Shown here: positions 24,601 through 32,858 of the stretch, one piece after another
How positions within the stretch are numbered: the stretch's first letter is position 1
Layout: the number at the start of each line of letters is the position of its first letter
Assembly: GCF_033115175.1 (NCBI RefSeq)
Contig: NC_084850.1
Coordinates: forward strand, 100,069,439-100,133,438
Source of the DNA: Lepus europaeus
Taxonomy: Eukaryota; Chordata; Mammalia; Lagomorpha; Leporidae
Length of the DNA stretch: 64,000 bases
Direction of reading: 5' to 3'
Program-made: the position numbers and the translations under genes
Notes under the pieces: model-generated
The model's database searches: none
What the model was told of the DNA's origin: nothing
Seen by the model: only the letters and a program-made list of their open reading frames with translations

Positions 24601-26755
24601 TTCCATCCTCTGGTTCACTAACCAGATGGCCGCAATGGCCGGAGCTGCACTGATCCAAAGCCAGGAGGCAGGAGCTCCCACACAGGTACAGGGGCCCAAT
24701 CACTTAAGCCATCTTTTACTGCTTTCCCAGGCCATAGCAGAGAGCTGGATCAGAAGAGGAGCAGCCAAGACTAGAACCGGCGCCCATATGGGATGCCAGC
24801 ACTTCAGGCCAGGGCTTTAACCTGCTGTGCCATGGCGCCGGCCCCTTTACTACCTCTTGGCCTTGGACAAGTCACTTAATCTCTGAGCTTCAACTGGAAT
24901 GACACCTACCTCACAGAGCCTTTGAGGATTAAATGATAGAATGCATGCTTTTTAAAAGTGCATAAACTATAAATGGAGAGAAATAGTACTTAAAAGTATG
25001 TAGTTTGATATGATTATAAACCTCTCAAGGGAAATTTTGTATTTTAACAAAGGAGTTTGGTAATCCAGAGTAACCTTCAATTGCTAGCGTATATACAGGA
25101 AGGATGAGAGAAAGGAGGAAAGGGGAATACTTTGATGCAGAGGAGGTTTGCTTTCTAGGTACTGTGAATATATGCATGCCTTACTCAAGTCCCAAATGAG
25201 TAGGGTTATCAGAAGTTAGAGGTTAGGGAAAATGACGCTGTAGTGCTCCTCTATCCCCAACAGCTTTTATTTGGTGAAAGTCTCCTAAGTCTCCGATTTT
25301 CCTTACAGAATTCTGAGAATAAATCTTGCTTTTTACCAACGTCAGAGAGCAGAATGTCAGTGAAGCAGAACTCTGGGATCAGACCATTTGCTTTCTTTTC
25401 CAGTTCCTCCATTAACAGTTGGTACATGACACAGTAAGTAATCAGGTTAGAAAATGGATTCATGATAACAATAGTTCAATCCAATTCAACAGAGTACCTG
25501 GTAAGGCTGAGAAGAATTCCTTCCATTTTCTAATTGATTAAGCTAATAAGTAAGTAAATGATTAGTCTCTTGTCTAGTTCATGAAAAATAATCCTAGTAT
25601 GAATAATTAGCAAAAAGTAAAATATTATTTTCTTACCAAGTAGCCACGAAATGAACTGTAATCTATTATCCAATTCCTATTTAATACTACAGGTAGAAAT
25701 AATCAGCCTCATGTAAAAGCAGCAACTGAAACAGAACTCAATAAAACCTAGGCTTGCAAAATATGCTCCAGGAAAGTTGGATTTGGAACATAATTGACAC
25801 AAAAGAAAACTACAGGGGCAGAACTCTAGTCAGAAAATTAAATATGAACAGAAACCAGATCAATGTATCAAATATTTCCTAAAAAATTTACATGGGAAAA
25901 ATTTGGCTCTTCCATGAAAATCATTTTAGTAAAATAAGGAAAATTATTAGAAAATATGTATAGGGGCCGGTGCCATGGTGTAGTGGGCAAAGTTGTTGCC
26001 TGCAGTGACAGCATCCCATATGGGCGGCAGTTCGAGTTCTGGCTGCTCCACTTCCTATCCAGCTCTCTGCTTTGGCCTGGGAAAACAGTGGAAGGTGGCC
26101 CAAGTGCTTGGGCCCCTGTAACCACATGGGAGACCTGGAAGAAGCTTCAAGTTCCTGGCTTTGGATTGGCACAGCTCCCAGCCATTGTGGCCATTCAGCA
26201 AATGAACTAGCAGATGGAAGATTTTGCCTTTCAAATAAATAAATCTTTAAAAAATCAATGATAATACATTTGCTAGCATAATCTTCATACTCTTCCCAGA
26301 ATGCACTAGACAGCCTCTGGCAAGCCTTCTTAGCTTCTCAAGGAAAGTAAGAATATAGATGTGATCATTAACGAGGGTTCAGTATCATTTGGCTTTGAAA
26401 CTTATAGAGAGTGGCCTTCAATCGGCCCACGCATTTATGGGAAAGAAGACTTCACACTTCGAAACTTCTCATTTTCTGGTATTCTCCAACTTTAAGGACT
26501 GCCACCTCTCCCCATTTTCTCAGATTAAATCGAACATACTCTGAACGATTCAGAGGCGAGGATAGATACTGAGCCAACAGAAAAGATTACTTGTGACACT
26601 TAGGAAAGACAGCTTGCACTAACCTCTACATGATGGCCACGATCCTTGAATGGATTTTTACGGTACTGAGGTCTCTTAATGTTAGGTTTAAAGATTGGAG
26701 GTGATTTTGGCAATGACATCTCTGCAGATTTAGCTATGCGTTATCCAAGACAGGG
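3072..26755 (-). CDS. CCNB3: Cyclin B3 gene, seven 5'-side coding exons (partial; continues beyond the left edge)
   Basis: Cyclin B3 is a nuclear M-phase cyclin that activates CDK1. In mammals it acts in germ cells, notably at the metaphase-anaphase transition of female meiosis I. Seven minus-strand exons join without a frame break: 26719-26624 (from ATG), 24066-23995, 17604-17480, 16423 to 14059 or 14065, 12763-12665, 10838-10746 and 3209-3072. The total is about 994-996 codons. Each is flanked by AG and GT, and the only split codon (an Arg between the third and fourth) is restored. Landmarks are a destruction box at residues 48-56, a placental-type giant exon, and a cyclin box with the MRAIL hydrophobic patch. 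The rest of the cyclin box and the C-terminus must lie left of base 1. Long introns are filled with SINEs and L1s. Identification is from recognisable similarity to human CCNB3 and the AKAP4 neighbour; I ran no alignment. Confidence 0.95.
3212..4200. other. CCNB3 intron, AT-rich, nothing recognised
   Basis: Intron upstream of the 3072-3209 exon. Only short A-rich runs are seen; no exon, no clear repeat family. Confidence 0.4.
4201..4530 (+). mobile_element. CSINE (lagomorph tRNA-derived SINE), full length
   Basis: It starts 'ggggccggcgttgtgtagca', carries the 'catcccatatgggtgcc' core and the 'gcctggcctagccccagc' part, and ends with a CT-rich stretch plus 'taaataaatc'. Confidence 0.93.
4781..4867 (-). 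mobile_element. CSINE head fragment
   Basis: Antisense 5' end only: 'gagcagccaggactcaaacc' through 'ctgctgcaccacaacactgg'. Confidence 0.75.
5187..5972 (-). mobile_element. 5'-truncated L1, 3' UTR only, with 12-bp target duplication
   Basis: Antisense L1 tail: a poly(T) start, 'ttatttaatgaatataaatt', a C/T-rich block (the L1 3' UTR polypurine tract on the other strand), then 3' UTR. Flanking 'ttagggcaagtt' at 5175-5186 and 5973-5984 is identical, showing a single target-primed insertion. A related copy lies at 30436-30735. Confidence 0.9.
6137..8115 (+). mobile_element. L1-type element with 5' UTR and ORF1 but no ORF2 (half-L1-like)
   Basis: It begins 'gagcagcaagatggcggaat', a 5' UTR-type start, followed by about 0.9 kb of leader. 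An ORF1-like frame opens at 7076 and runs to about 8110. After it there is no endonuclease or reverse transcriptase frame. The sequence passes directly into AT-rich DNA (8115 to about 9640) that may be its 3' UTR. This is the arrangement of HAL1 elements, ORF1-only L1 derivatives that depend on L1 for movement. I found no target duplication, so the 3' limit is uncertain. Confidence 0.7.
7076..8110 (+). pseudogene. L1 ORF1-like coding region, broken
   Basis: The frame starting at 7076 (MPYNKRKNRGNK) encodes an acidic linker, then a coiled coil rich in heptads (about 7200-7560; NLSRENEILRRNQNEMKQ), then the start of the RNA-recognition domain (NIRVLGVPEGMERE). A one-base frame change near 7670 moves the match to the next frame (VQEAYRTPNKHDQKRSSPRH), and a TGA at 7899-7901 interrupts it. 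Beyond it, QPRILYPAKLSF and KLKEFVATHPALQ are the usual ORF1 C-terminal motifs. In L1 this protein is an RNA-binding trimer that packages the transcript. This copy is dead. Confidence 0.88.
8116..9640 (+). other. AT-rich segment, possible 3' UTR of the half-L1-like element
   Basis: No ORF of interest and no SINE. It is continuous with the end of ORF1 and lacks the 'ttatttaatgaatataaatt' tail (in antisense) seen in the ordinary L1 copies of this window. Assignment to the same element is inference. Confidence 0.35.
9900..10440 (-). mobile_element. Ancient LTR-like interspersed repeat, family uncertain
   Basis: Stretches such as 'gagggactcacaggactcag' and 'cacattgtttgtttgtacaa' recall old mammalian ERV LTRs read in antisense. 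I cannot name the family from sequence alone. Confidence 0.35.
10746..10838 (-). CDS. CCNB3: CCNB3 exon with the MRAIL hydrophobic patch
   Basis: A 93-bp exon of 31 codons in phase 0, with acceptor 'cattgctgctag' and donor 'CAG|gtaagc'. It encodes the start of the cyclin fold including SSDMRAILVDWLVEVQ, the hydrophobic-patch helix used by cyclins to dock RxL substrates and inhibitors. The patch residues M-R-A-I-L and the following D-W-L-V-E-V are intact, so nothing suggests a dead protein. Confidence 0.95.
11200..11340 (-). mobile_element. MER5A-like hAT DNA transposon fragment
   Basis: 'aaggcctggggtagggctag' and 'gcacctctaacaag' match the antisense MER5A consensus as I remember it. The copy is decayed. 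Confidence 0.5.
11676..12000 (+). mobile_element. CSINE, old and divergent
   Basis: A weakened head and core, then 'gcagcagatgatggctcaag', 'gggctcctatatagcctggc' and a 'ctttcaaataaaaatt' tail. Confidence 0.75.
12415..12580 (+). mobile_element. MIR fragment
   Basis: 'ctacctgtaaagggaggtaa' through 'gggagaattaaacaagataa' and 'cttagcacaatgtatgaccc' is the 3' half of a MIR. Confidence 0.75.
12665..12763 (-). CDS. CCNB3: CCNB3 exon before the cyclin box
   Basis: A 99-bp exon of 33 codons in phase 0, with acceptor 'gattttaaag' and donor 'GAG|gtatgt'. It ends with YAKDIFNYMKERE. This is the conserved helix just N-terminal to the cyclin box in B cyclins (the family pattern is Y-A-x-x-I-F-x-Y-x-x-x-x-E). 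The exon size and its join to the MRAIL-bearing exon fit human CCNB3. Confidence 0.93.
13153..13482 (+). mobile_element. CSINE, full length
   Basis: Head 'gggccagcattgtggcatag', core 'ggcatcccatatggac', tail 'ctttcaaataaataaaaa'. Confidence 0.92.
14059..16423 (-). CDS. CCNB3: CCNB3 giant exon
   Basis: One open exon of about 2.36 kb (786-788 codons) with acceptor 'tttaccag|A' at 16424-16425. Two donor choices lie six bases apart (exon ends at 14059 or 14065), and both leave phase 0. Placental cyclin B3 has one hugely extended exon of about this kind, which accounts for the protein being about three times longer than other B-type cyclins. The product is hydrophilic, Lys/Ser/Glu-rich and made of loose repeats around K-x-PL-x-L and S-x-EK-x-x-L. 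Visible motifs are basic clusters SSSRRRFLR and KKRRK (possible NLS) and a KEN tripeptide at about residue 181. The middle holds related blocks at 14521, 14680 and 14824 that share 'QGPVI' or 'EGPLI' followed by an R-x-R/MAR element. The exon seems shorter than the human one, roughly 1,000 codons as I recall it. The Met codon at 16467 lies in the intron and is not a start. Confidence 0.95.
17110..17466 (+). mobile_element. Solo LTR of an ERV2/ERVK-like family
   Basis: A 357-bp element starting TGTGGTGGAATGAG and ending CACCTCAACA, clearly related to both LTRs of the provirus at 58208-60362 but in the opposite orientation. Its U3 contains three repeats of the type GCCTGGCAACAGGCTGTGAT (17161, 17215, about 17254), each followed by ATTGG (reverse CCAAT). 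A TATA-like 'ctatttaagc' and an AATAAA at about 17343 follow. Flanks 'tcctcc' and 'tcctcg' may be a decayed 6-bp target duplication. It ends 13 bp before the CCNB3 exon boundary at 17480. Confidence 0.9.
17480..17604 (-). CDS. CCNB3: CCNB3 exon upstream of the giant exon
   Basis: A 125-bp exon of 41 codons plus two bases, starting in phase 0 after 'ttttccatag' and ending 'GACAG|gtgagt'. It encodes a Lys-rich, probably disordered segment (QPAQPKKGYNEFVKDVSKK) that resembles the QPVQPKK...EFVK.VSKK stretch of human cyclin B3. The final AG joins the first A of the giant exon to give Arg. A solo ERV LTR ends 13 bp beyond the donor, inside the intron, so the donor is intact but its downstream context is retroviral. 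Confidence 0.92.
18478..18502. repeat. (GATA/GACA)n microsatellite
   Basis: 'gatagatagacagacagaca' in a CCNB3 intron. Confidence 0.85.
18600..18632. repeat. (TA)n microsatellite
   Basis: About 15 TA units following a GT-rich stretch. Confidence 0.9.
19201..19515 (+). mobile_element. CSINE
   Basis: A divergent head 'agtggtcagtgttgtggact', then 'ggcccaggtgtttggggccc' and tail 'caaataaataaattttt'. Confidence 0.9.
19790..20052 (+). mobile_element. CSINE, degraded
   Basis: The head is mostly lost. The core 'cccatatgagagttcttggg', 'gcagcaggttatggctcaag' and tail 'tttcaaataaacaaaaag' remain. Confidence 0.75.
20144..20490 (+). mobile_element. CSINE with (GT)n in the tail
   Basis: Head 'gagccggtattgtggcataa', core 'gcatcccaaatgggtac', and a GT repeat at 20442-20466 grown in the CT-rich tail. 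Confidence 0.9.
20498..20822 (+). mobile_element. CSINE, full length
   Basis: 'ggggctggcagtgtggtgta' through 'gttcaaataaataaataaat'. It sits directly downstream of another copy, giving a tandem SINE pair. Confidence 0.93.
20835..21050 (+). mobile_element. L1 3' end fragment
   Basis: 'cctacttggtatagggttaa', a purine-rich block and 'aattcatgaagttgtattcc' ending in A's. It matches the 3' end of the L1 at 37575-38148. Confidence 0.75.
21055..22460. other. CCNB3 intron, no recognised feature
   Basis: Unique AT-rich sequence between the 23995 and 17604 exons; nothing identified. Confidence 0.4.
22465..22800 (+). mobile_element. MaLR-like LTR
   Basis: 'ctgaatatttgtgtctgccc', 'gggattagtgcacttataaaa' (TATA region) and 'ttcaccatgtgacaacacag' are typical of an ERVL-MaLR LTR, ending near 'tagcatcccaaacagac'. 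Confidence 0.7.
23275..23425 (+). mobile_element. MIR fragment
   Basis: 'cctcatctgtaaaatacaga' to 'agtgcttagaatagtaccta' and 'ggtaagtactcagtat'. Confidence 0.85.
23995..24066 (-). CDS. CCNB3: CCNB3 exon carrying the destruction box
   Basis: A 72-bp exon of 24 codons in phase 0, with a strong acceptor (long pyrimidine run then 'tttttcag') and donor 'AAT|gtgagt'. The end of the exon encodes RSAFEDLTN (protein residues 48-56). This is the cyclin B3 form of the RxxxxxLxN destruction box through which APC/C ubiquitinates B-type cyclins at anaphase. The preceding SSLQG also matches mammalian cyclin B3. The short exon and the position of the D-box about 50 residues from the N-terminus are as in human CCNB3. 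Confidence 0.92.
24516..24844 (-). mobile_element. CSINE with 14-bp target duplication
   Basis: Antisense: a T-run, 'aagatttattttatttgaaa', a (CA)n block, then 'ccatggcgccggcccc'. Identical 'ctttactacctctt' at 24502-24515 and 24845-24858 brackets it. It is inserted next to or inside a MIR (24858-24980). Confidence 0.95.
24858..24980 (+). mobile_element. MIR fragment
   Basis: 'cttggacaagtcacttaatc', 'tctgagcttcaactggaatg' and 'tgaggattaaatgatagaat'. Confidence 0.85.
24990..25960. other. CCNB3 intron, no recognised feature
   Basis: AT-rich intron between the first two coding exons. The minus-strand ORF at 25251-25463 shows no known motif and no splice or codon support. Confidence 0.4.
25963..26252 (+). 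mobile_element. CSINE
   Basis: 'ggggccggtgccatggtgta', core 'agcatcccatatgggcggca', tail 'ctttcaaataaataaatctt'; the CT-rich part of the tail is missing. Confidence 0.92.
26624..26755 (-). CDS. CCNB3: CCNB3 first coding exon with start codon
   Basis: The exon is bounded by a good acceptor (pyrimidine stretch then 'gattgcag') and the donor 'GAG|gttagt'. Translation starts at the ATG at 26719-26717, with an in-frame TAA upstream inside the exon, so 26720-26755 is 5' UTR. It gives 32 codons beginning MSLPKSPPIFKP. The pattern of Leu-Pro, Pro-Pro and Lys-Pro matches the N-terminus I know for mammalian cyclin B3, though this part is poorly conserved. It ends in phase 0 and joins cleanly to the next exon. 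Untranslated upstream exons were not found; candidate promoters are noted separately. A weaker acceptor ('ctgcag' just upstream of the ATG) is possible and would only shorten the UTR. Confidence 0.75.
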
Positions 26756-26879
26756 CTGCAATCAGAAAGGGACATTTTTAAAACATCATTCACCAAAAGC
26801 ATCACAGAATTATCTTCAGATTCTTGAGAAAACCCAGTATCTCTATAGTAATCCCAGAGGAAAACCAGACATTGAAGTT

Positions 26880-27045
26880 AGGCAGATATAAGTTCAAACA
26901 TTGGTTCTATCACAATCAACCATGGGCAAGTGACTTCAATGACCTTATCTGTGAAATGGAGATAAGTATGCACACAGTATCAGAGTGTTTTTCAAATTAA
27001 ATGAGACATTCCACGTAAAAAGCCCAGCACAATGCCTTGCCATCC
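26880..27045 (+). mobile_element. MIR
   Basis: 'ttcaaacattggttctatca', 'gggcaagtgacttcaatgac', then 'aaatggagataagtatgc'. Confidence 0.8.
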
Positions 27046-27395
27046 TCTGGAGCCACTAGGACTATGGCCTAGTCCCCAGTTTAGACTTCAGAATACTGGA
27101 GATAAATTCCATGAAAGTTTTGTAATGTAAACAGTGAAGAACATGGTAGCTTATATAGTCCGGGGGCTTGCTGGTAAAGTCAGTGTTCTTGAAAAGACAT
27201 GAGGTCCCAGCCACAACAATGATAACAATCCTACACAAAAGATAGAATTATTGCATGCCCCGCACACGTGTGTGCACGCATGCATGCACACATGACAGTC
27301 TGAGTAAGCATTTTTAGGCTTCATTCAGTCAGATGAGACTATAATCCAGTTCCAGATGCCTGGTAGGAAAGAAAATTCAAAAGATAAGATAACAT

Positions 27396-27705
27396 GGGGC
27401 CAGCATTGTGGCACAGTGGGTTAAGCTGCCACCTGCAATGCAGGCATCCCATAGCAGAGTGCAGGTTGGAGTCCTGGCTGCTCCACTTCCAATCCAGCTT
27501 TCTGCTAATGCACCTGGGAAGGCAGCGGGAGATGGTCCAAATACTTGTGTCTCTGACACACATATGGGAGACCCAAATAGAGTTCCAGGTTCCTGGCTCT
27601 GGTCTGGCCCAGTCCCAGGCACTGCAGCCATTTGGAGAGTGAATCAGTAGATGGAAGATTGATATCTCTCTAACTCTGCATTATAATTGATTGATTGATT
27701 GATTT
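27396..27705 (+). mobile_element. CSINE
   Basis: 'ggggccagcattgtggcaca' through 'aactctgcattataattgat'; the tail carries a (TTGA)n run. Confidence 0.92.
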
Positions 27706-27723
27706 TTGCAAAAGAGATGAACT

Positions 27724-27848
27724 GGGGCCGGTGTTTTGCCATATTGGGTAAAGCCACCGCCTATAATACCAGCATCCCATATGGGCACCATTGTATGTCC
27801 TGGCTGCTCACTTCTGATCTGGCTCCCTGCTAATGGCCTAGCAAAGCT
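27724..27848 (+). mobile_element. CSINE 5' fragment
   Basis: Head and core only ('ggggccggtgttttgccata', 'agcatcccatatgggcacca'), cut off after 'ctaatggcctagcaaag'. Confidence 0.85.
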
Positions 27849-27919
27849 GATTTGGGTTTTGCTTTGGACAAAGAAGTATTAAAACATTTTTTAGGTAAAG
27901 AAAGGCCAGTGCAACTACA

Positions 27920-28060
27920 TGCCTTCACATTTATTATCTCAGTTTATTCTTACAATGAAACTCAGGCGGTAAGCAATGCAGGTACAATTTTCTTCATTTT
28001 ACAGTACCAGATTAGTTAAGTTACTTACTACCTGGGATAAATTAACCATCAAGCAGCCAG
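27920..28060 (-). mobile_element. MIR fragment
   Basis: Antisense MIR core: 'ttattatctcagtttattct', 'cttcattttacagtaccaga' and 'ttaagttacttactacctgg'. Confidence 0.65.
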
Positions 28061-28139
28061 ATCACCTTTTCTAGGATTCCTAAAATACCATTAAGTTTCT
28101 CAGATCACATGGAAAAGCATTCCAAAAAAGTGAAAGGAA

Positions 28140-28330
28140 GTCGAATGAACACAGGTTTTGGACTATGAGCAACTAGGCTTCTAAACCAGTTCTCTTAACA
28201 TCTCTGCGCCTCAGTTTCCTCATCTTCAAAATAGCTATAACCACAACGACTTACACAAGAGTCAGGTGGCTCAATGTTAACTTGGATATACAAAGCCTGG
28301 AGCATGGCACTCAATAAATGGCAAGTCTTA
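28140..28330 (+). mobile_element. MIR
   Basis: 'acatctctgcgcctcagttt' followed by 'cctcatcttcaaaatagct' and 'ggcactcaataaatggcaag'. Confidence 0.8.
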
Positions 28331-28339
28331 CTTGCCTTC

Positions 28340-29040
28340 TCATTCTTCAAATCCAAACCTATTTTCTCTCTCATCCTTCAAAACTCAGCCAAGCAGCAAT
28401 AAAACTAAATTGAGTGCACCCACTCAACTTCACCACGTGAAAACCACTTACTCCCCTTTTATTATTTATGCTTCCTACAATTCCTTATAGATATCCAAAG
28501 ACTCACGCTCTGAAACCTTTACATTTCAAAGGGAAAGAACATTGAACAGGCTAGGAACTTTAGCTTACAGCATTACAGGTTAACTAAACCTCCGAGAATG
28601 TAAGATTAGGCAGATGATAGTCATATACAACATTCATTATCCTAAACACTCATCACTTGCTTTGGAGGACCCACACTTAGGAAAACTAATTCTGTTGCCT
28701 CTGGGGATAGAGATGGGAGGGGACTGACACCACCAAAAGCAGCCTTTTATAAAAGGACACACTCCACAGAACATTCATGTTCTACCTCCTGCAGAACCCT
28801 GAACCTTAATTGGACAAGAAAATTAGGAAGCTTTTGCCTTTTCAGACTCCCCACCTCCCCTACACACACACTAAATGTTGGAGACACCAGTGGGCATCCC
28901 AGGGCTGGTGCTGAAACCCTCACAGGGGCAGCAGAGTTGATGATCAAAACAGCCTCTAGGAAGGAGTAGCTATTTTATATAAAAAAGCAGGTTGCAGACA
29001 ACAAGGAACAGGGAGAGAATGCCAAATGGTATCAATGACA
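28340..29040. other. 5' region of CCNB3, no recognised feature
   Basis: Unique sequence upstream of the first coding exon. No exon with recognisable coding content; untranslated exons cannot be recognised without transcripts. Confidence 0.35.
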
Positions 29041-29059
29041 GCAACACTGGGCAGGGAAT

Positions 29060-29160
29060 GATGCCTTGGGGTCTAGTTTTGGCCCTGCCACAAGCTGGCT
29101 GGGTGACACAGGGCAGCCTGTGCCTTGGTTTCTTTACCTAATAAAATGAGGCAATGGGCA
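29060..29160 (+). mobile_element. MIR fragment
   Basis: 'tggccctgccacaagctggc' 'tgggtgacacagggcagcc' 'ttggtttctttacctaataa' is a MIR middle portion. Confidence 0.7.
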
Positions 29161-29164
29161 CAGA

Positions 29165-29335
29165 GTCTTCTCAATATTCAATATGAGGCCAAAGGACAAG
29201 CAACATTAGCATCACCTGGGAGCTTGTGAGCAATTTAAAAACTCAGGCCCCAAGCTAGGCCTACTAAATTGGAATCTGCAAATTAACAACATCCTTAGAT
29301 AGTTTATATGCACTTTAAGAGGCACTTTGCCAGGG
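29165..29335 (+). mobile_element. MER5A-like fragment
   Basis: 'catcacctgggagcttgtga', 'ctactaaattggaatctgca' and 'agaggcactttgcc' fit the MER5A consensus. Confidence 0.75.
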
Positions 29336-29849
29336 TCCCTTTCAAAGATTTTAAGCGGACCATAGCACAGGGCGGTGGGAAAGCCTAAGGGGATAAAAAA
29401 GGAGTAGATCTCTAATTCATCTGGTCCTACAGCACTTGGGAATGAAATTTATGCTGCACACTTTCGTTTGTAAAAGACATTCAGCAAAAGTCCTCTGGTT
29501 CAGACACATTTACTGGCTGCTCTATCTAAAAGCTGGGACCTAGTCTTGTTTGCTCTGACTTCTCACTCCCTAATTCACGCTCTCTGCCCCACTTCACACA
29601 GAGCTCACTCTGTGGACCGCCGACGGGAGAATGAGACAGAACTTCTGCCACAGGGATGCCATGCATCCCTGCAAGAGAAGACAGCAAGTATCAAGGGACT
29701 CGAGGGATACTGAACAGAGCTGGACACTCAAGCAGGCAGCACAAGCCCAAAGGCGCCTACCTCACACCGAGACTGAGAACAGAACAGGAAAAACCACAGA
29801 CGCAGCCCTACACCAGGAGAGACCAGGCAAATGAACGGAGCTCTGTGTC

Positions 29850-30050
29850 GTAGTGAGCGAGCTAAGTCTGGCACAACCTGGCCGGTGGTCAGTCAGTCCA
29901 ATTAGCCCAGTAGGAGCCTTTGAAACCTGCAGCCTCAAGAGGAAGCGTAGTGGTGATTGGCCAGCGAGGGACCAATCAGCGTGCAGAAATGAGATGGGCA
30001 CCAGCCTAGCAAGGAGCTGGGGCTGGGTAGTTTTAAAGTGAACTCTGCGG
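29850..30050 (-). promoter_or_regulatory. Candidate CCAAT-box promoter segment
   Basis: Two CCAAT boxes in opposite orientations lie in 'gattggccagcgagggacca' at about 29956-29975. A TTTGAA (CHR-like) word lies at about 29919 and another CCAAT near 29897. Paired NF-Y sites plus a CHR are common in G2/M cyclin promoters. It lies about 3.1 kb upstream of the CCNB3 first coding exon. No transcript evidence; inference only. Confidence 0.3.
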
Positions 30051-30435
30051 CTAATGGACTTCTCATTGGGGCGTAATTTTGAGCATAATTGCCTGGACCA
30101 GGCTGGGCTGACAAGAGGGGAATACTGGGTCTTTCTAAAGACAGGTTTTCATTTAAATATGCCTGCTGAAGGATGGCAAGAGAGTGTGGAGGGCGAGGGT
30201 AGAAGCGGCTGTATAGTGTAGTTTAACACCAATGTTAACATTAGTATTAATAAGCCCTCATAGAATCAACCATTAACTCTTACAGTCTTCACAAATGGCC
30301 TCGTGAGGGGAGCAGGGCAGAAGTTATTCTCCCTATTTTATGAACGAGCACTACGCATTAACTCAGCACTAGCTCTGGGTTACTTGCTGCAAAATTTTTA
30401 TTACTCAAAAAGATAGGTTCTTTTTCAAAATCCAT

Positions 30436-30735
30436 TTTTTTATTAAACTTTTATTTAATGAATATAAATTTCCAAAGTATAGCTTGTGGGTTACAATGGC
30501 TTCCCCCCTCCCGCCCGCAACCCTCCCCTTTCCCGCTCCCTCTCCCCTTCCATTCATGTAAAGATTCATTTTCAATTCTCTTTATATACAGAAGATCAGT
30601 TTAGTATATATTAGGTAAAGATTTCAACATTTTGCCCACATAGCAACGTAAAGTGAATAAACTACTATTGGAGTACTAATTATAGCATTAAATAGCAATG
30701 TACAGCACATTAAAGACAGAGATCCTACATAATTT
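30436..30735 (-). mobile_element. 5'-truncated L1 3' UTR
   Basis: 'ttatttaatgaatataaatt', 'ttgtgggttacaatggcttc' and the C/T-rich block repeat the copy at 5187-5972 almost word for word. Confidence 0.9.
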
Positions 30736-30912
30736 TTTTTATTTTGAAAGAGTATAGAGGGAGGGAGGGAAGGAGAATCTGTCTGCTGGTTCACTCCCTA
30801 AACAACAGCATTGGCTGGAGCTGGGACAGGCTTCCACTAGGCCAGGACAAAGCTAGGAGTTTCTTGTAGGTCTCCCACATAGGTGGCAGGGGCCCAAGCA
30901 CTTGAGCTACAG
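30736..30912 (-). mobile_element. CSINE 3' fragment
   Basis: 'attttgaaagagtatagagg', 'tgctggttcactccctaaac' and 'gcaggggcccaagcacttga' in antisense. Confidence 0.8.
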
Positions 30913-31261
30913 TTAACGATAATGTATCATATATTCCAAAACAGCTACAAGAGATGATTTTTAAACGTTTCATCACAAAGAAATAATAACTGAGGTGGCA
31001 GAAATGCTGCTTATTTTCTCTGTATCATTACTCAATGTATACTTGTATCCAAACATTATATTGTATCCTATAAATATGTATCATTATGACAATCAGAAAT
31101 AAAACAAAAACGTTTTTAACCTGATAGAAAAGATTAGTAGTTATCATTTTCCTAGCTTCTACATAAAAATATATGCTATTTTAATAGATTCTAAAACTTA
31201 AATGTGAGAATGAAATGATGGAAATACTAGGCAAAATATAAAAGAACATTTTATAATCTTT

Positions 31262-31296
31262 TCTTAAATGATTTATGGATTTGAAAGGCAGAGTGA

Positions 31297-31342
<46 letters not shown>

Positions 31343-31616
31343 TATTCCATCTGTTGGTTTACTCCCCCAAATGGCCACAAAAGCTGGGAACTGGTCCAGG
31401 CAAGATCCAGGAGCCTGTAACTCTATCCAGGTCTCCTACATGGACGGCAGGGTCCTAAGAACTTGAGGCATCTTCCGATGCTTTCCTAGGCGCATTAGCA
31501 GGGAGCTAGATCAGAAGTGGAGCAGTCAGGACTAGAACTAATGCTCTGATACTCTGATACAGTATGTCTGCATTGAAAGTGCTGACTTAACCTGCTGCAC
31601 CACAATGCTGGTCATT
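31262..31616 (-). mobile_element. CSINE with (GT)n(GA)n
   Basis: 'tttatggatttgaaaggcag', a GT/GA run at 31297-31335, then 'ctgctgcaccacaatgctgg'. Confidence 0.9.
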
Positions 31617-31719
31617 TTTATAATCTTGCAGAAAGAAGAAAAAAGCTTTCTAAACAGGACCAAAAAAATCTTATTAGCTAAAAAGTTCTAAATTTCTGTT
31701 TAGCAAAACAAACAAAAAA

Positions 31720-32107
31720 CAAGGTTAAAAATATCGAATAACAAACTGGCAAAGGCACTATCAATACAAATGACAAAAGAATTATTTCTTAAATGTACAA
31801 TGAAAACTTTATGATCAATAAGAAAAAGAGGAACTACTCTCACAAAAGTTGACAAGAAAATTAACATTAAACAAGAAACCCAAATAGTCAATAAACATGG
31901 AAACATGTTTCTTTTCAATAAAAACTAAATGCATATCAAAACAGCAATTGATTACTTTTGTTTAGGACATTGACAAATGTTTAATAATAGAGTAATAATA
32001 ACTTCTGTTGGTGAAGAGGTGGGGAAACAGGAACTTTTATTCACTGTTGAAGTGAATAAAAATTGCCATGAACTTTGGGAGAGTTATTTGAAAATATCAC
32101 TGAATTT
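31720..32107 (+). mobile_element. Old L1 ORF2 3' fragment
   Basis: 'caaactggcaaaggcactat', 'aaatgcatatcaaaacagca' and 'ggtgaagaggtggggaaaca' recall the ORF2 C-terminal region of old mammalian L1s. It is interrupted by the CSINE at 32108. Confidence 0.6.
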
Positions 32108-32353
32108 GGGGCCAGTGCTGTGACATAGCGGTAAAACCACCACCTGCAGTGCTAGCATCCCATATAGACGCCTGTTCAAGAACCAACTGCTCCACTTCCC
32201 ATCCAGCTCTCTGTTGTGGCCTGGGAAAGCAGTGGAGGATGGCCCAAGGCCTTGGGCCCCTGTGTGGGCCCAGAAGAAGCTCCTGGCTCCTGGCTTCCAA
32301 CTTGCACAGTTCCAGCCATTGCGGCCACCTGGGGAGTGAACCAGCAGATGGCA

Positions 32354-32410
<57 letters not shown>

Positions 32411-32464
32411 CTCTTTCTGTGTGCAACTGTGACTTTCAAGTAAAATAAATAAATCTTAAAAATA
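32108..32464 (+). mobile_element. CSINE with long (CT)n and target duplication
   Basis: 'ggggccagtgctgtgacata' through 'caagtaaaataaataaatct', with about 50 bp of pure CT at 32355-32404. Flanks 'gaaaatatcactgaattt' (about 32090) and 'gaaaatatcacttaattt' (about 32469) differ at one base. Confidence 0.95.
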
Positions 32465-32554
32465 AAAGAAAATATCACTTAATTTTAACTGTCTGAACAT
32501 TTTTACCCCCAGATTCAAATTTTAATCCTCTTTCCTATGAGAATACTTATCCCA

Positions 32555-32814
32555 GGAGCCAACATTGTGGTGCAGTACACCAGCATCCAGTATGAGCAAC
32601 AGTTCAAGTCCTGGCTGTTCCACTTCCCTGCAGTTCCCTGCTAATGTGCCTGGGAAAGTAGCAGAAAATGGCCAGAGTGCTTGGGCCCCAGTCACCCACA
32701 TGGGAGACCCAGATGGAGTTACAGGCTCCTGGAATAAGTACCTCTGGATGGAGTTCAGCCTGGCCCAGCCTCAGCCATTGTGGCTATTTGGAGAATGAAC
32801 CAGCAGATGGAAGG

Positions 32815-32858
<44 letters not shown>

